Source of the DNA: Oscillospiraceae bacterium
GTDB lineage: Bacteria; Bacillota; Clostridia; Oscillospirales; Acutalibacteraceae
Reading direction: 5' to 3'
DNA length: 12,907 nt
Assembly: GCA_022508865.1 (NCBI GenBank)
Contig: JAFLUK010000030.1
Location: forward strand, 1 to 12,907
Under the pieces are notes generated by a model that was given only the letters and a program-made list of their open reading frames with translations, was not told the DNA's origin and did no database searches. Below, piece by piece: positions 1 to 7,178 of this stretch. Each line of letters opens with the position of its first letter. Position 1 is the first letter of the stretch. The position numbers were made by a program, and so were the translations under genes.

Positions 1-2538
1 GGTAGCACATTAAAGAAATCTGACACTTCTGCAATTGCTGAAAATAATTTCTATCTTTACTATCACTATAGTAGCGTGAAAACAATTACTTATCCTGAAA
101 CAGATAGACTCTATTCAATCAGATATAATAGTGGCGCATCTGAAAAGTGTAGTGGCATTACATTTAGTTTCAGCGGTTTCAATGAAAAATTAGGAGATTT
201 AACTTATGTAAAATCTTCTACTACAGTTACCGCTACTGCAACACCTACAAATGCTTCTTATACAATTAAGGAATTTGTTTACGGCAGCAGAATAGCCAAC
301 TTTAAGCAGAACGGTAACACAGCAACATTTAATGTTGTTGACAACGATGCAACACTTGGTGCTAAATTTACCGATATTATGAAGCTCCAGTGTATCCAGA
401 CATCTTATATTTACTACACAATAGAAGGTACTGAATATATTGATGTCAGATCTATTGACCAGGTAATTGGCGGAGAAGATAAAATATTTGGCTCCGGTAA
501 AACAATTACTGTTAAAATTAAGGTTTCAGAGGCAGGTATTGAGGCTGGTTTCTGCATTGGCAGTGTAACTCGCAGCGGTGCTGATGACTTCGAACTTAGA
601 TACACAGATTCTTCACAGACAGAAGCTACTCTCACATTCACAATCGGCCTTGCAAATATTAAGATTGACCCGAATATCAAATCCAATAAAATCGGTGTTA
701 CTGTCTTTGCCGAAGACGAAGAAGGTAATCCTGTCATTGCATTTGACGGCGAGTCTGAAAAGCACTTTGCAGGTTACATTGGTGGTGACGTAGTTCTTAC
801 AGCTCCAACAATCCCTGGCTACAGATTTGATGGTTGGTATATGGACGACGAGATAGGCGGACTTCTCTCCAAGAAGCTTACTTACCGTGTACCAGGCGAA
901 TATTTTAATGAATCATTTAATGTATACGCAAGGTACGAAAAAATATCAGTAGATCAGAACTTTGGTATTTTGTCCTACTCACATTCAACTTATCATCTCA
1001 CCAGCCAAAAGGGTACTGTTGAGGATACTCCTGCTCCTGTAGTAGAAACCAAGAAAGGTTATACATCAGGCGCTTACGAAACACAACAGACAGGTTGGGT
1101 AACAAGAAATGGTAAGAATGATTACACAGTAATCTATGCTGACTATGATAGCTATGTTCTTAAGGACTTCTCTGCTACATTGAAAGCAAGCACTCTTCCA
1201 AATAGCTCTGCATATACATTCCTTGGTTGGTTACAGGATGGTACAGTTGACGTATCTAAGCTGTCACAAAACCTTAAATACGGCTTTGACGATATTGCAG
1301 ATGACGATGCTGAACCGTTCACAACATATAACCTTATTGCAACATGGGATGATCAGATTTACGATATCGACCTTGACTATGACTACAAAAGGTACAATGG
1401 CGATGTTGTAATGGAACCTGACTTCGATCTTAAAAATGATGGTGTTACAGCTCCTACTATTAAGCGTACTGTAACCGGCGTTAGCCGTTCGTCATTCCTG
1501 GCAAATATTGAAAGGTTTGCAACCGACTACGCACCTATAGTTAACGACACACGCTATGACTATACTTTTGTATATGATAGATATGTAATTCAGTCTAATC
1601 CTAACGGCGCTACACATGGTAAAATCAAATATTATGCTGTTGCCGACTATGGAAAGACATCTGTTCAGAAGTATTCAATCAAGATTGGTACAGGTTCACC
1701 TGAAAGATATGATATTAAATATATCAGACCTGATAAAACTACAGTTATGAAGACCGATTATGGTTACTATAACTGGCTTGCAAGACTTACATCTGAACAC
1801 GAAGCAGATGGCGATACATACTTCTTATGGTACGTATTTACAGATACAGACCACACAGATTACGATATCCTCCTCTGCACAAACTCAAAGAATTCATTTG
1901 ACATCCGTCTTACAGCTGCTAACTTTGACAAGAGAATTTATCTCTTTGTTGGTAAGGGAACAGATAAGTTTGACGGCAAGGAACTTTCTTCATTAGCATT
2001 TGAATACAATGTTGCTTGTAATGGTAACTATGTAACTTACACAAATATCGACTATACAACATATTTCAACTTCAGAATAGATGTAAACTGTCCTGATGGC
2101 TTCAAACTTAAGAAGATGGGTGTTATTTATTACTTCGCTGAAGATAACATATTACCTGATGAACATGATGAATATTATGTTCAGCCTGACGGATTCAACA
2201 AGAACTATGAAAGTGGTAAATATCTTGTTGATAATGATGACCTTGAGATATTTGCAAGAAATGCTACACAAGATGGCAAGTGGATGCTTTCAGGCAACAA
2301 TGCTGATGATCCATATGCTTGCGGTGTTGACTTAACAGCTTTCCGTAACGCTGACAATCAGGTAATATATATTGTTCCTGTTAATAACCAGTTAAGCGGA
2401 GGTTACCTCTGGAATATTGTTTTCGTTGGTTATGTAATTTACGAAGATAGTGAAGGTAATGAATATACAGTATTCTCTGAAAGATTCGTAGGTTCTGTAC
2501 CTCATGAATATTACAACGGCGGTAATATGAACAGCTAA
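1..2538 (+). CDS. Large secreted/surface protein with InlB-B-like repeats, 5' partial
   Basis: The frame is open from the first base, so the GTG at 76 is not a real start; 845 residues are visible and the N-terminus lies outside the window. Counting from the first visible codon, residues about 254-315 form an InlB-B / Listeria-Bacteroides repeat, with the typical APTIPGYRFDGWY core and a closing NVYARYEK strand. Residues about 383-450 form a second, diverged copy (YTFLGWLQDG ... YNLIATWDD). Proteins with these repeats are normally exported and displayed or adhesive in gut Firmicutes. The rest is rich in Asp, Tyr, Thr and Asn and looks like stacked beta-sandwich domains, which I do not recognise. 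The C-terminus (ending NGGNMNS) has no LPxTG sorting signal, dockerin or membrane segment, so any cell attachment would have to lie in the missing N-terminal part. Family recognition is from repeat pattern only; a specific function cannot be given. Confidence 0.8.
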   Translation, partial: GSTLKKSDTSAIAENNFYLYYHYSSVKTITYPETDRLYSIRYNSGASEKCSGITFSFSGFNEKLGDLTYVKSSTTVTATATPTNASYTIKEFVYGSRIANFKQNGNTATFNVVDNDATLGAKFTDIMKLQCIQTSYIYYTIEGTEYIDVRSIDQVIGGEDKIFGSGKTITVKIKVSEAGIEAGFCIGSVTRSGADDFELRYTDSSQTEATLTFTIGLANIKIDPNIKSNKIGVTVFAEDEEGNPVIAFDGESEKHFAGYIGGDVVLTAPTIPGYRFDGWYMDDEIGGLLSKKLTYRVPGEYFNESFNVYARYEKISVDQNFGILSYSHSTYHLTSQKGTVEDTPAPVVETKKGYTSGAYETQQTGWVTRNGKNDYTVIYADYDSYVLKDFSATLKASTLPNSSAYTFLGWLQDGTVDVSKLSQNLKYGFDDIADDDAEPFTTYNLIATWDDQIYDIDLDYDYKRYNGDVVMEPDFDLKNDGVTAPTIKRTVTGVSRSSFLANIERFATDYAPIVNDTRYDYTFVYDRYVIQSNPNGATHGKIKYYAVADYGKTSVQKYSIKIGTGSPERYDIKYIRPDKTTVMKTDYGYYNWLARLTSEHEADGDTYFLWYVFTDTDHTDYDILLCTNSKNSFDIRLTAANFDKRIYLFVGKGTDKFDGKELSSLAFEYNVACNGNYVTYTNIDYTTYFNFRIDVNCPDGFKLKKMGVIYYFAEDNILPDEHDEYYVQPDGFNKNYESGKYLVDNDDLEIFARNATQDGKWMLSGNNADDPYACGVDLTAFRNADNQVIYIVPVNNQLSGGYLWNIVFVGYVIYEDSEGNEYTVFSERFVGSVPHEYYNGGNMNS

Positions 2539-2561
2539 TTGCATTATTCAATTTTTTCAAG

Positions 2562-2590
2562 TATGGAGTAGGGTTTTACTCTACTCCATA
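2562..2590 (+). terminator. Hairpin after the large surface-protein gene
   Basis: A perfect 10-bp inverted repeat (TATGGAGTAG 2562-2571, CTACTCCATA 2581-2590) with a 9-nt loop lies 24 nt after the stop codon. The following sequence is A/T rich but is not a clean T tract, so this is a weak intrinsic terminator or a 3'-end-protecting hairpin. It separates the surface-protein gene from the promoter at 2612. Confidence 0.55.
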
Positions 2591-2611
2591 TAAGAAAATT
2601 TATAAATATTG

Positions 2612-2640
2612 TTGATTTTTACGAAAATATATGCTATAAT
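2612..2640 (+). promoter_or_regulatory. Sigma-A-type promoter for the small peptide gene (extended -10)
   Basis: A -35 TTGATT (2612-2617), a 17-nt spacer and a perfect -10 TATAAT (2635-2640), preceded by TGC, which makes an extended -10. The predicted transcript starts near 2647, giving a leader of about 37 nt with an AGGAGGT Shine-Dalgarno. The promoter overlaps the apparent ATG at 2609, so that ATG cannot be the start of the peptide. The hexamers and spacing are the same as those of the promoter at 3931. Confidence 0.8.
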
Positions 2641-2683
2641 ACCTTGTAGTATATTTTGTGCAATGTTTGAGGAGGTAATTAAA

Positions 2684-2869
2684 TTGAAAAAGTTATATGT
2701 TTCTCCCAAAATTGAATATGATGAATTCAGATTGGTTCATAATGTATGTGCCGACTTGTATGAAAGATCAGCTCCGGGTGCAGAATTTTATTCTGTTGGT
2801 GTAAATGGTACTTCTGTTGTTCCGGAAGTTACAGCTACTGAAGCAACAAAACCCAACGAACGTGGCTGA
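2684..2869 (+). CDS. Putative RiPP precursor peptide (61 aa, TTG start)
   Basis: A TTG start at 2684 sits 7 nt after a strong GGAGGT (2671-2676) and about 37 nt after the predicted transcription start. The longer in-frame reading from ATG 2609 would begin upstream of the promoter's -10 and has no ribosome binding site. The peptide begins MKKLYVSPKIEYDEF: Y5-x-x-P8-x-I10 is the kind of leader motif (YxxPxL/I) that PqqD-like recognition elements bind in lasso-type RiPPs. The leader region contains one Cys (C22). The C-terminal half (about residues 29-61) is small and polar with T43, S44, T50, T52 and T55 and ends ERG. No Gly-Gly or lasso-type penultimate Thr before Gly is evident, so the cleavage point and core are unknown. 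It has its own strong promoter and a terminator directly behind it, as expected for a peptide made in excess over its processing enzymes. I infer that the operon from 3989 modifies and exports it; it could instead be a non-RiPP small protein. Confidence 0.7.
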   Translation: MKKLYVSPKIEYDEFRLVHNVCADLYERSAPGAEFYSVGVNGTSVVPEVTATEATKPNERG

Positions 2870-2891
2870 TTATTTTCAAAATGGAGAATAT

Positions 2892-2922
2892 GAGGGTATG
2901 GTAACATGCCCTCTTTTATTTT
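2892..2922 (+). terminator. Intrinsic terminator/attenuator behind the peptide gene
   Basis: A 9-bp stem (GAGGGTATG 2892-2900, CATGCCCTC 2905-2913, one G-U pair) with a GTAA tetraloop is followed directly by TTTTATTTT. It lies 22 nt after the peptide stop. It would end most peptide transcripts before the next gene, or act as an attenuator giving low read-through. Confidence 0.85.
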
Positions 2923-2957
2923 AAAATTTTTTGTTCTATACATAAAGCGGTGATTTT

Positions 2958-3875
2958 ATGAAAAAATTCAGAACTATTATTAAGTCTTTTACACTATTTA
3001 TTTTAACATTTCTTATGATTTCATCTGTAGTTTTTCCTGCAGGTGCAGTTACTTTTGTAACATATGATGACTATAAATATGTAAAAATTGACGATCAAAA
3101 ACTTTATGTTATGGAGTATGTGGGTAAGACTGAAAAATATTCATTCTCTGTACCAACATCTCCAAGTGCTATGACAACTACTGTAGGTGTCTACAAAAAC
3201 TTTATGATGAAAAATAAAGATATTACGAGCATAACTTTGCCCAACACAACGCAGGAGATTATGGATTCTGCATTTTATGGCTGTTCCTCTCTTTCATCTA
3301 TTACCTTGCCTTCTGCCCTAAAAACAATAGGTGAGGATGTTTGTGCCAACACAGGAATAAAATCCATAAAGTTTAATGAGAAATTGGAAACTATCGGAGC
3401 AGGTGCTTTCTCTGAAAATAATAGTTTATCTGTTGTAAGCATTCCTAACTCTGTTACAACTATTGGTTCGTTGGCTTTTTCTAATTGTTCAAAACTAAAA
3501 TTTGCCACCATTCCTTATTCAGTTAGAAAAATTGAAAACGGTGCTTTCAAAAATTGCAATGCTGATTTTATAATGTACGGATATAGTCATTCTATTGCTG
3601 CCATCTATGCAAGTAAAAACGGAATAACCTTTGTTCCGATTGATGATACTGTTTTCTACGGCGATGTTAATAAGGATGGTTATATTGACATTAAGGATGT
3701 TACTTATCTCCAGAAGTGTCTTACAAATTATCCGGGATTTACTCTTGATAAGGATTCTGAGATGAGAACAAGAGCTGATGTTAACGGCGATGAAGAAGTT
3801 GACATTCAGGACGGTACACTTATTCAAAAGTATATAAACTACAGCATATTTGTTTTCCCTGTTGAGGAAAAATAA
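2958..3875 (+). CDS. Secreted BspA-type leucine-rich-repeat protein with C-terminal dockerin
   Basis: A 305-aa exported protein. Residues 1-30 are a signal peptide (basic KKFRTIIK start, hydrophobic core LFILTFLMISSVV, likely cleavage after PAGA). Residues about 70-225 are BspA/LRR_5-type repeats, with recurring SITLPNT, SITLPSALKTIG, SIPNSVTTIGSLAF and TIPYSVRKIENGAF strands. Residues about 232-305 are a type I dockerin with two calcium-loop segments: D236-V-N-K-D-G-Y-I-D-I-K-D247 and D274-V-N-G-D-E-E-V-D-I-Q-D285. Dockerins plug into cohesins on a scaffoldin, so the LRR module is likely held on a cellulosome-like complex or cell surface, where it may bind a protein or glycan. The ribosome binding site is weak (GCGGTGAT) and no strong promoter is visible between the terminator at 2892 and the ATG, so expression may partly be read-through. 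It lies between the peptide gene and the processing operon but has its own terminator; whether it belongs to the system is unknown. Confidence 0.88.
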   Translation: MKKFRTIIKSFTLFILTFLMISSVVFPAGAVTFVTYDDYKYVKIDDQKLYVMEYVGKTEKYSFSVPTSPSAMTTTVGVYKNFMMKNKDITSITLPNTTQEIMDSAFYGCSSLSSITLPSALKTIGEDVCANTGIKSIKFNEKLETIGAGAFSENNSLSVVSIPNSVTTIGSLAFSNCSKLKFATIPYSVRKIENGAFKNCNADFIMYGYSHSIAAIYASKNGITFVPIDDTVFYGDVNKDGYIDIKDVTYLQKCLTNYPGFTLDKDSEMRTRADVNGDEEVDIQDGTLIQKYINYSIFVFPVEEK

Positions 3876-3883
3876 AATGATTC

Positions 3884-3911
3884 AGCCCTCCCTTTGGAGG
3901 GCTTTTCTGTT
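3884..3911 (+). terminator. Intrinsic terminator after the dockerin protein
   Basis: A perfect 8-bp GC-rich stem (AGCCCTCC 3884-3891, GGAGGGCT 3896-3903) with a CTTT loop and a following TTTCTGTTGT tail, 8 nt after the stop codon. Confidence 0.85.
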
Positions 3912-3930
3912 GTCAATTATGCTGATTTAC

Positions 3931-3959
3931 TTGATTTATTTTTGTATTTATTCTATAAT
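3931..3959 (+). promoter_or_regulatory. Promoter of the kinase-PqqD-peptidase-ABC-NTase operon
   Basis: A -35 TTGATT (3931-3936), a 17-nt spacer and a perfect -10 TATAAT (3954-3959); the transcript should start near 3966, about 23 nt before the TTG start of the kinase gene. Both hexamers and the spacing match the promoter at 2612, which suggests matched expression of peptide and enzymes, though these are also simply good housekeeping-type hexamers. Confidence 0.75.
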
Positions 3960-3988
3960 GTAAACAGTAACGTGGGGGAGTGTGTGCT

Positions 3989-4726
3989 TTGTTATATAAA
4001 TTTGCAGATTTTTATATTGAAATGTCACCCCTCTATGATTATACCTTGGGTATGGCAAAATACTTTATTTGCAACGAGGATATATCTGAGGATAAAATTA
4101 TTCACATAGGTAAAAATATTACTGAAGAATTCTGCAAACAAGTTAAAGTTAAAGAGAGTCATTTGTCCCTTGGGGAGATAGAGCATATGTATCTTGCTGC
4201 GGAGTTTTTTCAGAAGATATTGGACTACGACAGCATAATGATTCATGCTTCTGCCCTTAAATATAATGGGATGTGCTATCTGTTTTCTGCCCCATCCAAA
4301 ACCGGCAAGTCAACTCATACCAAGCTGTGGAAAAAGGTATATGGCAATGATGTTACAATTATCAATGACGATAAGCCCATTGTCAGACTGATTGATGATA
4401 AACTCTATGCCTACGGCACGCCTTTTGCAGGGGGTACCTATGGCTTCATTGATGACAGAGCAGAGCTTAGCTCTATTGTTTTTGTTAAGCGTGGTTTAAA
4501 GAATTCAATTAGAAAAATCACAGCTAAAGAAGCAATTCCTCAACTTTTTAATGAAACTGTGCGTAAGGTTGGCAAGGAGCTTATGTTTAAAGTCCTTGAT
4601 ATGCTGGAAAGAGTAATCAACTATGCAGATTTTTACGAAATTACCTGCAATATGGATGAAGAAGCAGCTGTTCTTGCCCACGATACCATTGTTAAGGATA
4701 TAAACAAAAACTGTAATATAGAATGA
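3989..4726 (+). CDS. HPr-kinase-like / PEPCK-fold kinase of a RiPP locus
   Basis: A 245-aa protein. The TTG at 3989 is chosen because the only Shine-Dalgarno, GGGGGAG (3974-3980), lies 8 nt before it; the upstream GTG at 3980 overlaps that site. Residues 101-109 (APSKTGKST) are a P-loop, I125-N-D-D-K-P is a Walker-B-like acidic motif, and 'YGTPFAGG' further on is typical of the HprK/PEPCK-like kinases found in RiPP clusters. The N-terminal 90 residues, with 'MIHASAL' just before the P-loop strand, also fit that family. No ptsH/HPr or ccpA gene is nearby, and it lacks the N-terminal domain of true HprK, so HPr is unlikely to be its substrate. In paeninodin-type lasso clusters relatives phosphorylate a Ser near the precursor C-terminus. 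By analogy it may act on Ser/Thr of the peptide at 2684; that is inference. First gene of the operon; its stop overlaps the next gene's ribosome binding site. Confidence 0.8.
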   Translation: MLYKFADFYIEMSPLYDYTLGMAKYFICNEDISEDKIIHIGKNITEEFCKQVKVKESHLSLGEIEHMYLAAEFFQKILDYDSIMIHASALKYNGMCYLFSAPSKTGKSTHTKLWKKVYGNDVTIINDDKPIVRLIDDKLYAYGTPFAGGTYGFIDDRAELSSIVFVKRGLKNSIRKITAKEAIPQLFNETVRKVGKELMFKVLDMLERVINYADFYEITCNMDEEAAVLAHDTIVKDINKNCNIE

Positions 4727-4736
4727 GGTATTTATA

Positions 4737-5000
4737 ATGAAAGTTAAAGAAGATTTTTTGCTTAGAAAAGTGGCAGGCTGCTATGTTGTTGTTCCTGTTG
4801 GCAGGGCAACTGTTGATTTTAATGGTATGCTCAACTTGAATGAAACAGGCGCATTCCTTTGGGAAAAGCTGCAAAATGATACAACAAAGGAAGAACTTGT
4901 TGCTTCCCTCCTTAAAGAATACGAAATTGCTGAAGATATTGCTTCCCGTGATGTTGATGTTTATATAAAAAAGCTGGAGGATGCTGGTTTAATTGAATAA
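4737..5000 (+). CDS. PqqD-family peptide-binding protein (RiPP recognition element)
   Basis: An 87-aa stand-alone PqqD-like protein. It starts with three beta-strands (residues 6-32, FLLRKVAGCYVVVPVG ... VDFNGML), then the family-typical 'LNETGAFLWEKL' at about 33-44 and a winged-helix part (TKEELVASLLKEYEI ... VDVYIKKLEDAGLIE). PqqD-like domains bind RiPP leader peptides and deliver them to modifying enzymes; in lasso clusters (B1) they bind a YxxP motif like that of the peptide at 2684. The Shine-Dalgarno GAGG (4725-4728) overlaps the kinase stop, and the gene ends 6 nt inside the next one, implying translational coupling. No partner B2 protease, radical SAM or YcaO enzyme follows. Confidence 0.9.
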   Translation: MKVKEDFLLRKVAGCYVVVPVGRATVDFNGMLNLNETGAFLWEKLQNDTTKEELVASLLKEYEIAEDIASRDVDVYIKKLEDAGLIE

Positions 5001-5466
5001 GCATGTTTCAATCAAAGAGCTTGTCCCTGTATTTAAAGAAATTCTCGACAGTGGCAGTAGTGTGAATTTTACACCAAAGGGTGTTTCTATGCTTCCAATG
5101 CTCCACAATAATACAGATGTCGTTCAGCTCAACAAACCCAACGGCAAGCTGAAAAAATACGATTTACCCCTTTATTACTATAAATCTTCTGATAAATATA
5201 TTTTGCACAGAGTGATTAAGGTAGAAAAGGACGGTACATACACAATGTGCGGCGATAACTGTGCTTTTCTTGAAAAGGGAGTAACGGATGAGGACATTGT
5301 TGCTGTTGTGACAGAATTTACACGTGATGGAAAGAAATATTCTGTCAAAGACATAAGATATAAAATTTATTGCAGGTTTTGGGTTGGAAAAAAGAATTTA
5401 AAGTGGAAATATTATTCCTTTAAAGAAAAAATATATCCCTATTATAGGAAGATTATTAAAAAATGA
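4993..5466 (+). CDS. S24/S26-like serine peptidase (signal-peptidase fold, no membrane anchor)
   Basis: A 157-aa protein with a TTG start at 4993, overlapping the end of the PqqD gene; GGAGG at 4976-4980 is 12 nt upstream and no in-frame ATG lies nearby. 'PKGVSMLPML' (28-37) carries the presumed nucleophile S32 in the S26 box S-M-x-P, followed by D42. 'YILHRVIKV' (69-77) puts His72 where bacterial type I signal peptidases have the general-base Lys, as in SipW/ER-type enzymes. 'CGDN' (86-89) is the usual S26 GDN motif. No N-terminal membrane helix is present, unlike real signal peptidases; the C-terminus is strongly basic and aromatic and may contact membrane lipids or the exporter. It ends with an ATGA overlap with the ABC gene. 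Likely role: leader removal from the peptide, in place of the missing lasso-type protease, and consistent with an exporter that has no peptidase domain. Function is inferred. Confidence 0.8.
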   Translation: MNKHVSIKELVPVFKEILDSGSSVNFTPKGVSMLPMLHNNTDVVQLNKPNGKLKKYDLPLYYYKSSDKYILHRVIKVEKDGTYTMCGDNCAFLEKGVTDEDIVAVVTEFTRDGKKYSVKDIRYKIYCRFWVGKKNLKWKYYSFKEKIYPYYRKIIKK

Positions 5467-7172
5467 GTAAGTACCGTTACATAAAAAAATTAAATAGTAC
5501 TGCCCTTAAGTGGATAATAAAAAAGAGTAAGCCTCAATTTATCAGCATAATTCTGCTTGTTGTATTGTATACAGCACTGGCAATTTTAGGCGTTTATATG
5601 GCTGTTACCAGCAAATATGTTATAAATGCGGCAACCGGACAAGACCCAGCTTATGCTGATAGCCGTATTGATGGCATTATTTTTTACGGTGCAATTTTCA
5701 CCTTAATAATTGTTAGTCAGATTATAATAAGTATTTTGCAGAGAATTTTTGTTTTCAGAATTAGCGCAAACTTGGAAATCTCATACAAGACGGAATTATT
5801 TTCACAGATAATTCAAAAAGAATTTGCAGATGTTACAAAATATCATTCAGGTGAACTTCTTAATAGACTTACCAGTGATATAACCACTATTACAAACGCA
5901 ATTGTTACAATCCTGCCAAGTGTAACATTTATGATAGTTAAACTTGTGAGCGTGTTTATTGTCTTAATACAAATCAGTGTGCCTTTTACACTTGTTTTTA
6001 TTTTTGGAGGTCTTTTGGCTGTTTTTGTTGCTTCACTTTATCGAACAAAAATGAAGGCACTTCACAAAAAATCACAGGAAACCGACGGTAAGGTAAGGAG
6101 CTTTTTACAGGAGATTTTAGCAAGTCTTCTGGTTGTAAAATCCTTTGAAGCAGAGGAAAAGGTCACAAAAAATGCCGTTGATTTGCAGAATGATAACTAT
6201 ATAATCAAAAGAAAGAGAAACAATCTTTCTGTTATCAGTTCGTCAGCATTTTCACTTGTATTTATGCTTGGTTATGCTTTCGGTCTTATTTGGGGTGCAT
6301 ATAACATTGTTCATGGTTATATTACATATGGTGTGCTTACAGAGATAATTTCACTTATTACCCAGATACAAGGTCCTATTTCCGGACTTACAGGAATATT
6401 TCCCGTATACTTTGCGGCAACCGCATCTGCCGAAAGAATTATGGAAATTGAGGATATGCCTGATGAAATTAAAATCAACCACAACAATCTTGATGTAGCA
6501 GCAACCTATGATAAACTGAAATCCATTGACTTTGACAATATTACCTTTAGTTATGACAGAGATATTGTTCTTGATAACACAAGTCTACAAATCAATAAGG
6601 GCGATTTTGTTGCAATAATGGGTATCACCGGCATTGGCAAAAGTACACTTATGAAGCTGCTTATGAGTGTTTTTCGTCTTAATGATGGCGAAATTTATTT
6701 TACCCTTGAAAATGGACAGAAGATATATATTGACAAAAATGTGAGGAAAATGTTTGCATACGTGCCACAGGGTAATTTTCTTTTGTCAGGTACAATCAAA
6801 GAGAATGTCACATTTGTTTGTCCTGATGCTACTGATGAAGAAATTTATCAGGCGCTGCACCTCGCCTGTGCTGATTTTATTGACACACTTCCCGATGGTT
6901 TGGAAACAAGGCTTGGAGAGAGGGGAGTAGGTCTTTCTGAAGGACAGGTTCAGCGGCTTGCCATTGCAAGAGCATTGCTTACCAAGGCACCAATACTTCT
7001 CCTTGATGAATGTACTTCGGCGCTTGACGAAAGTACAGAGCAAAAGCTTCTTACCAATCTTAAGAACATTGCAAATAAGACTTGCCTTATTATAACCCAC
7101 AAAAGGTCTGCTCTTGCAATTTGTAATAAGGAAGTAGTAATTGAAAATAAGAAAATAATAATAAAGGGATAA
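5463..7172 (+). CDS. ABC transporter, fused permease-ATPase (peptide-exporter type)
   Basis: A 569-aa half-transporter. Residues about 25-320 form a type IV exporter membrane domain with hydrophobic segments near 27-48, 71-92, 150-170, 173-193 and two around 255-305. Residues about 350-569 form the ATPase: Walker A G387-I-T-G-I-G-K-S-T395, Q-loop Q436, signature L491-S-E-G-Q495 (a Glu in place of the usual Gly), Walker B I511-L-L-L-D515-E516 and switch His546. It has no N-terminal C39 peptidase domain, so it cannot cut a double-glycine leader itself. It starts within the peptidase stop codon (ATGA) with AGGAAG 11 nt upstream. It probably works as a homodimer to export the modified peptide; export of, or immunity to, the locus product is the most likely role, but the substrate is not proven by sequence. 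Confidence 0.9.
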   Translation: MSKYRYIKKLNSTALKWIIKKSKPQFISIILLVVLYTALAILGVYMAVTSKYVINAATGQDPAYADSRIDGIIFYGAIFTLIIVSQIIISILQRIFVFRISANLEISYKTELFSQIIQKEFADVTKYHSGELLNRLTSDITTITNAIVTILPSVTFMIVKLVSVFIVLIQISVPFTLVFIFGGLLAVFVASLYRTKMKALHKKSQETDGKVRSFLQEILASLLVVKSFEAEEKVTKNAVDLQNDNYIIKRKRNNLSVISSSAFSLVFMLGYAFGLIWGAYNIVHGYITYGVLTEIISLITQIQGPISGLTGIFPVYFAATASAERIMEIEDMPDEIKINHNNLDVAATYDKLKSIDFDNITFSYDRDIVLDNTSLQINKGDFVAIMGITGIGKSTLMKLLMSVFRLNDGEIYFTLENGQKIYIDKNVRKMFAYVPQGNFLLSGTIKENVTFVCPDATDEEIYQALHLACADFIDTLPDGLETRLGERGVGLSEGQVQRLAIARALLTKAPILLLDECTSALDESTEQKLLTNLKNIANKTCLIITHKRSALAICNKEVVIENKKIIIKG

Positions 7173-7178
7173 CAGGTT

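Noticed and set aside
2609..2683. In-frame ATG extension of the small peptide (86 aa instead of 61)
   Set aside because: The ATG lies 3 nt before the -35 hexamer and upstream of the -10 of the peptide's own promoter and has no ribosome binding site; the TTG at 2684 has a strong one at ideal distance.
3980..3988. GTG start for the kinase gene
   Set aside because: The GTG overlaps the GGGGGAG Shine-Dalgarno itself; TTG 3989 is 8 nt after it.
3894..4109. 71-aa plus-strand frame and a 14-residue frame across the operon promoter
   Set aside because: They run over a terminator, a promoter and the start of the kinase gene and have no ribosome binding site.
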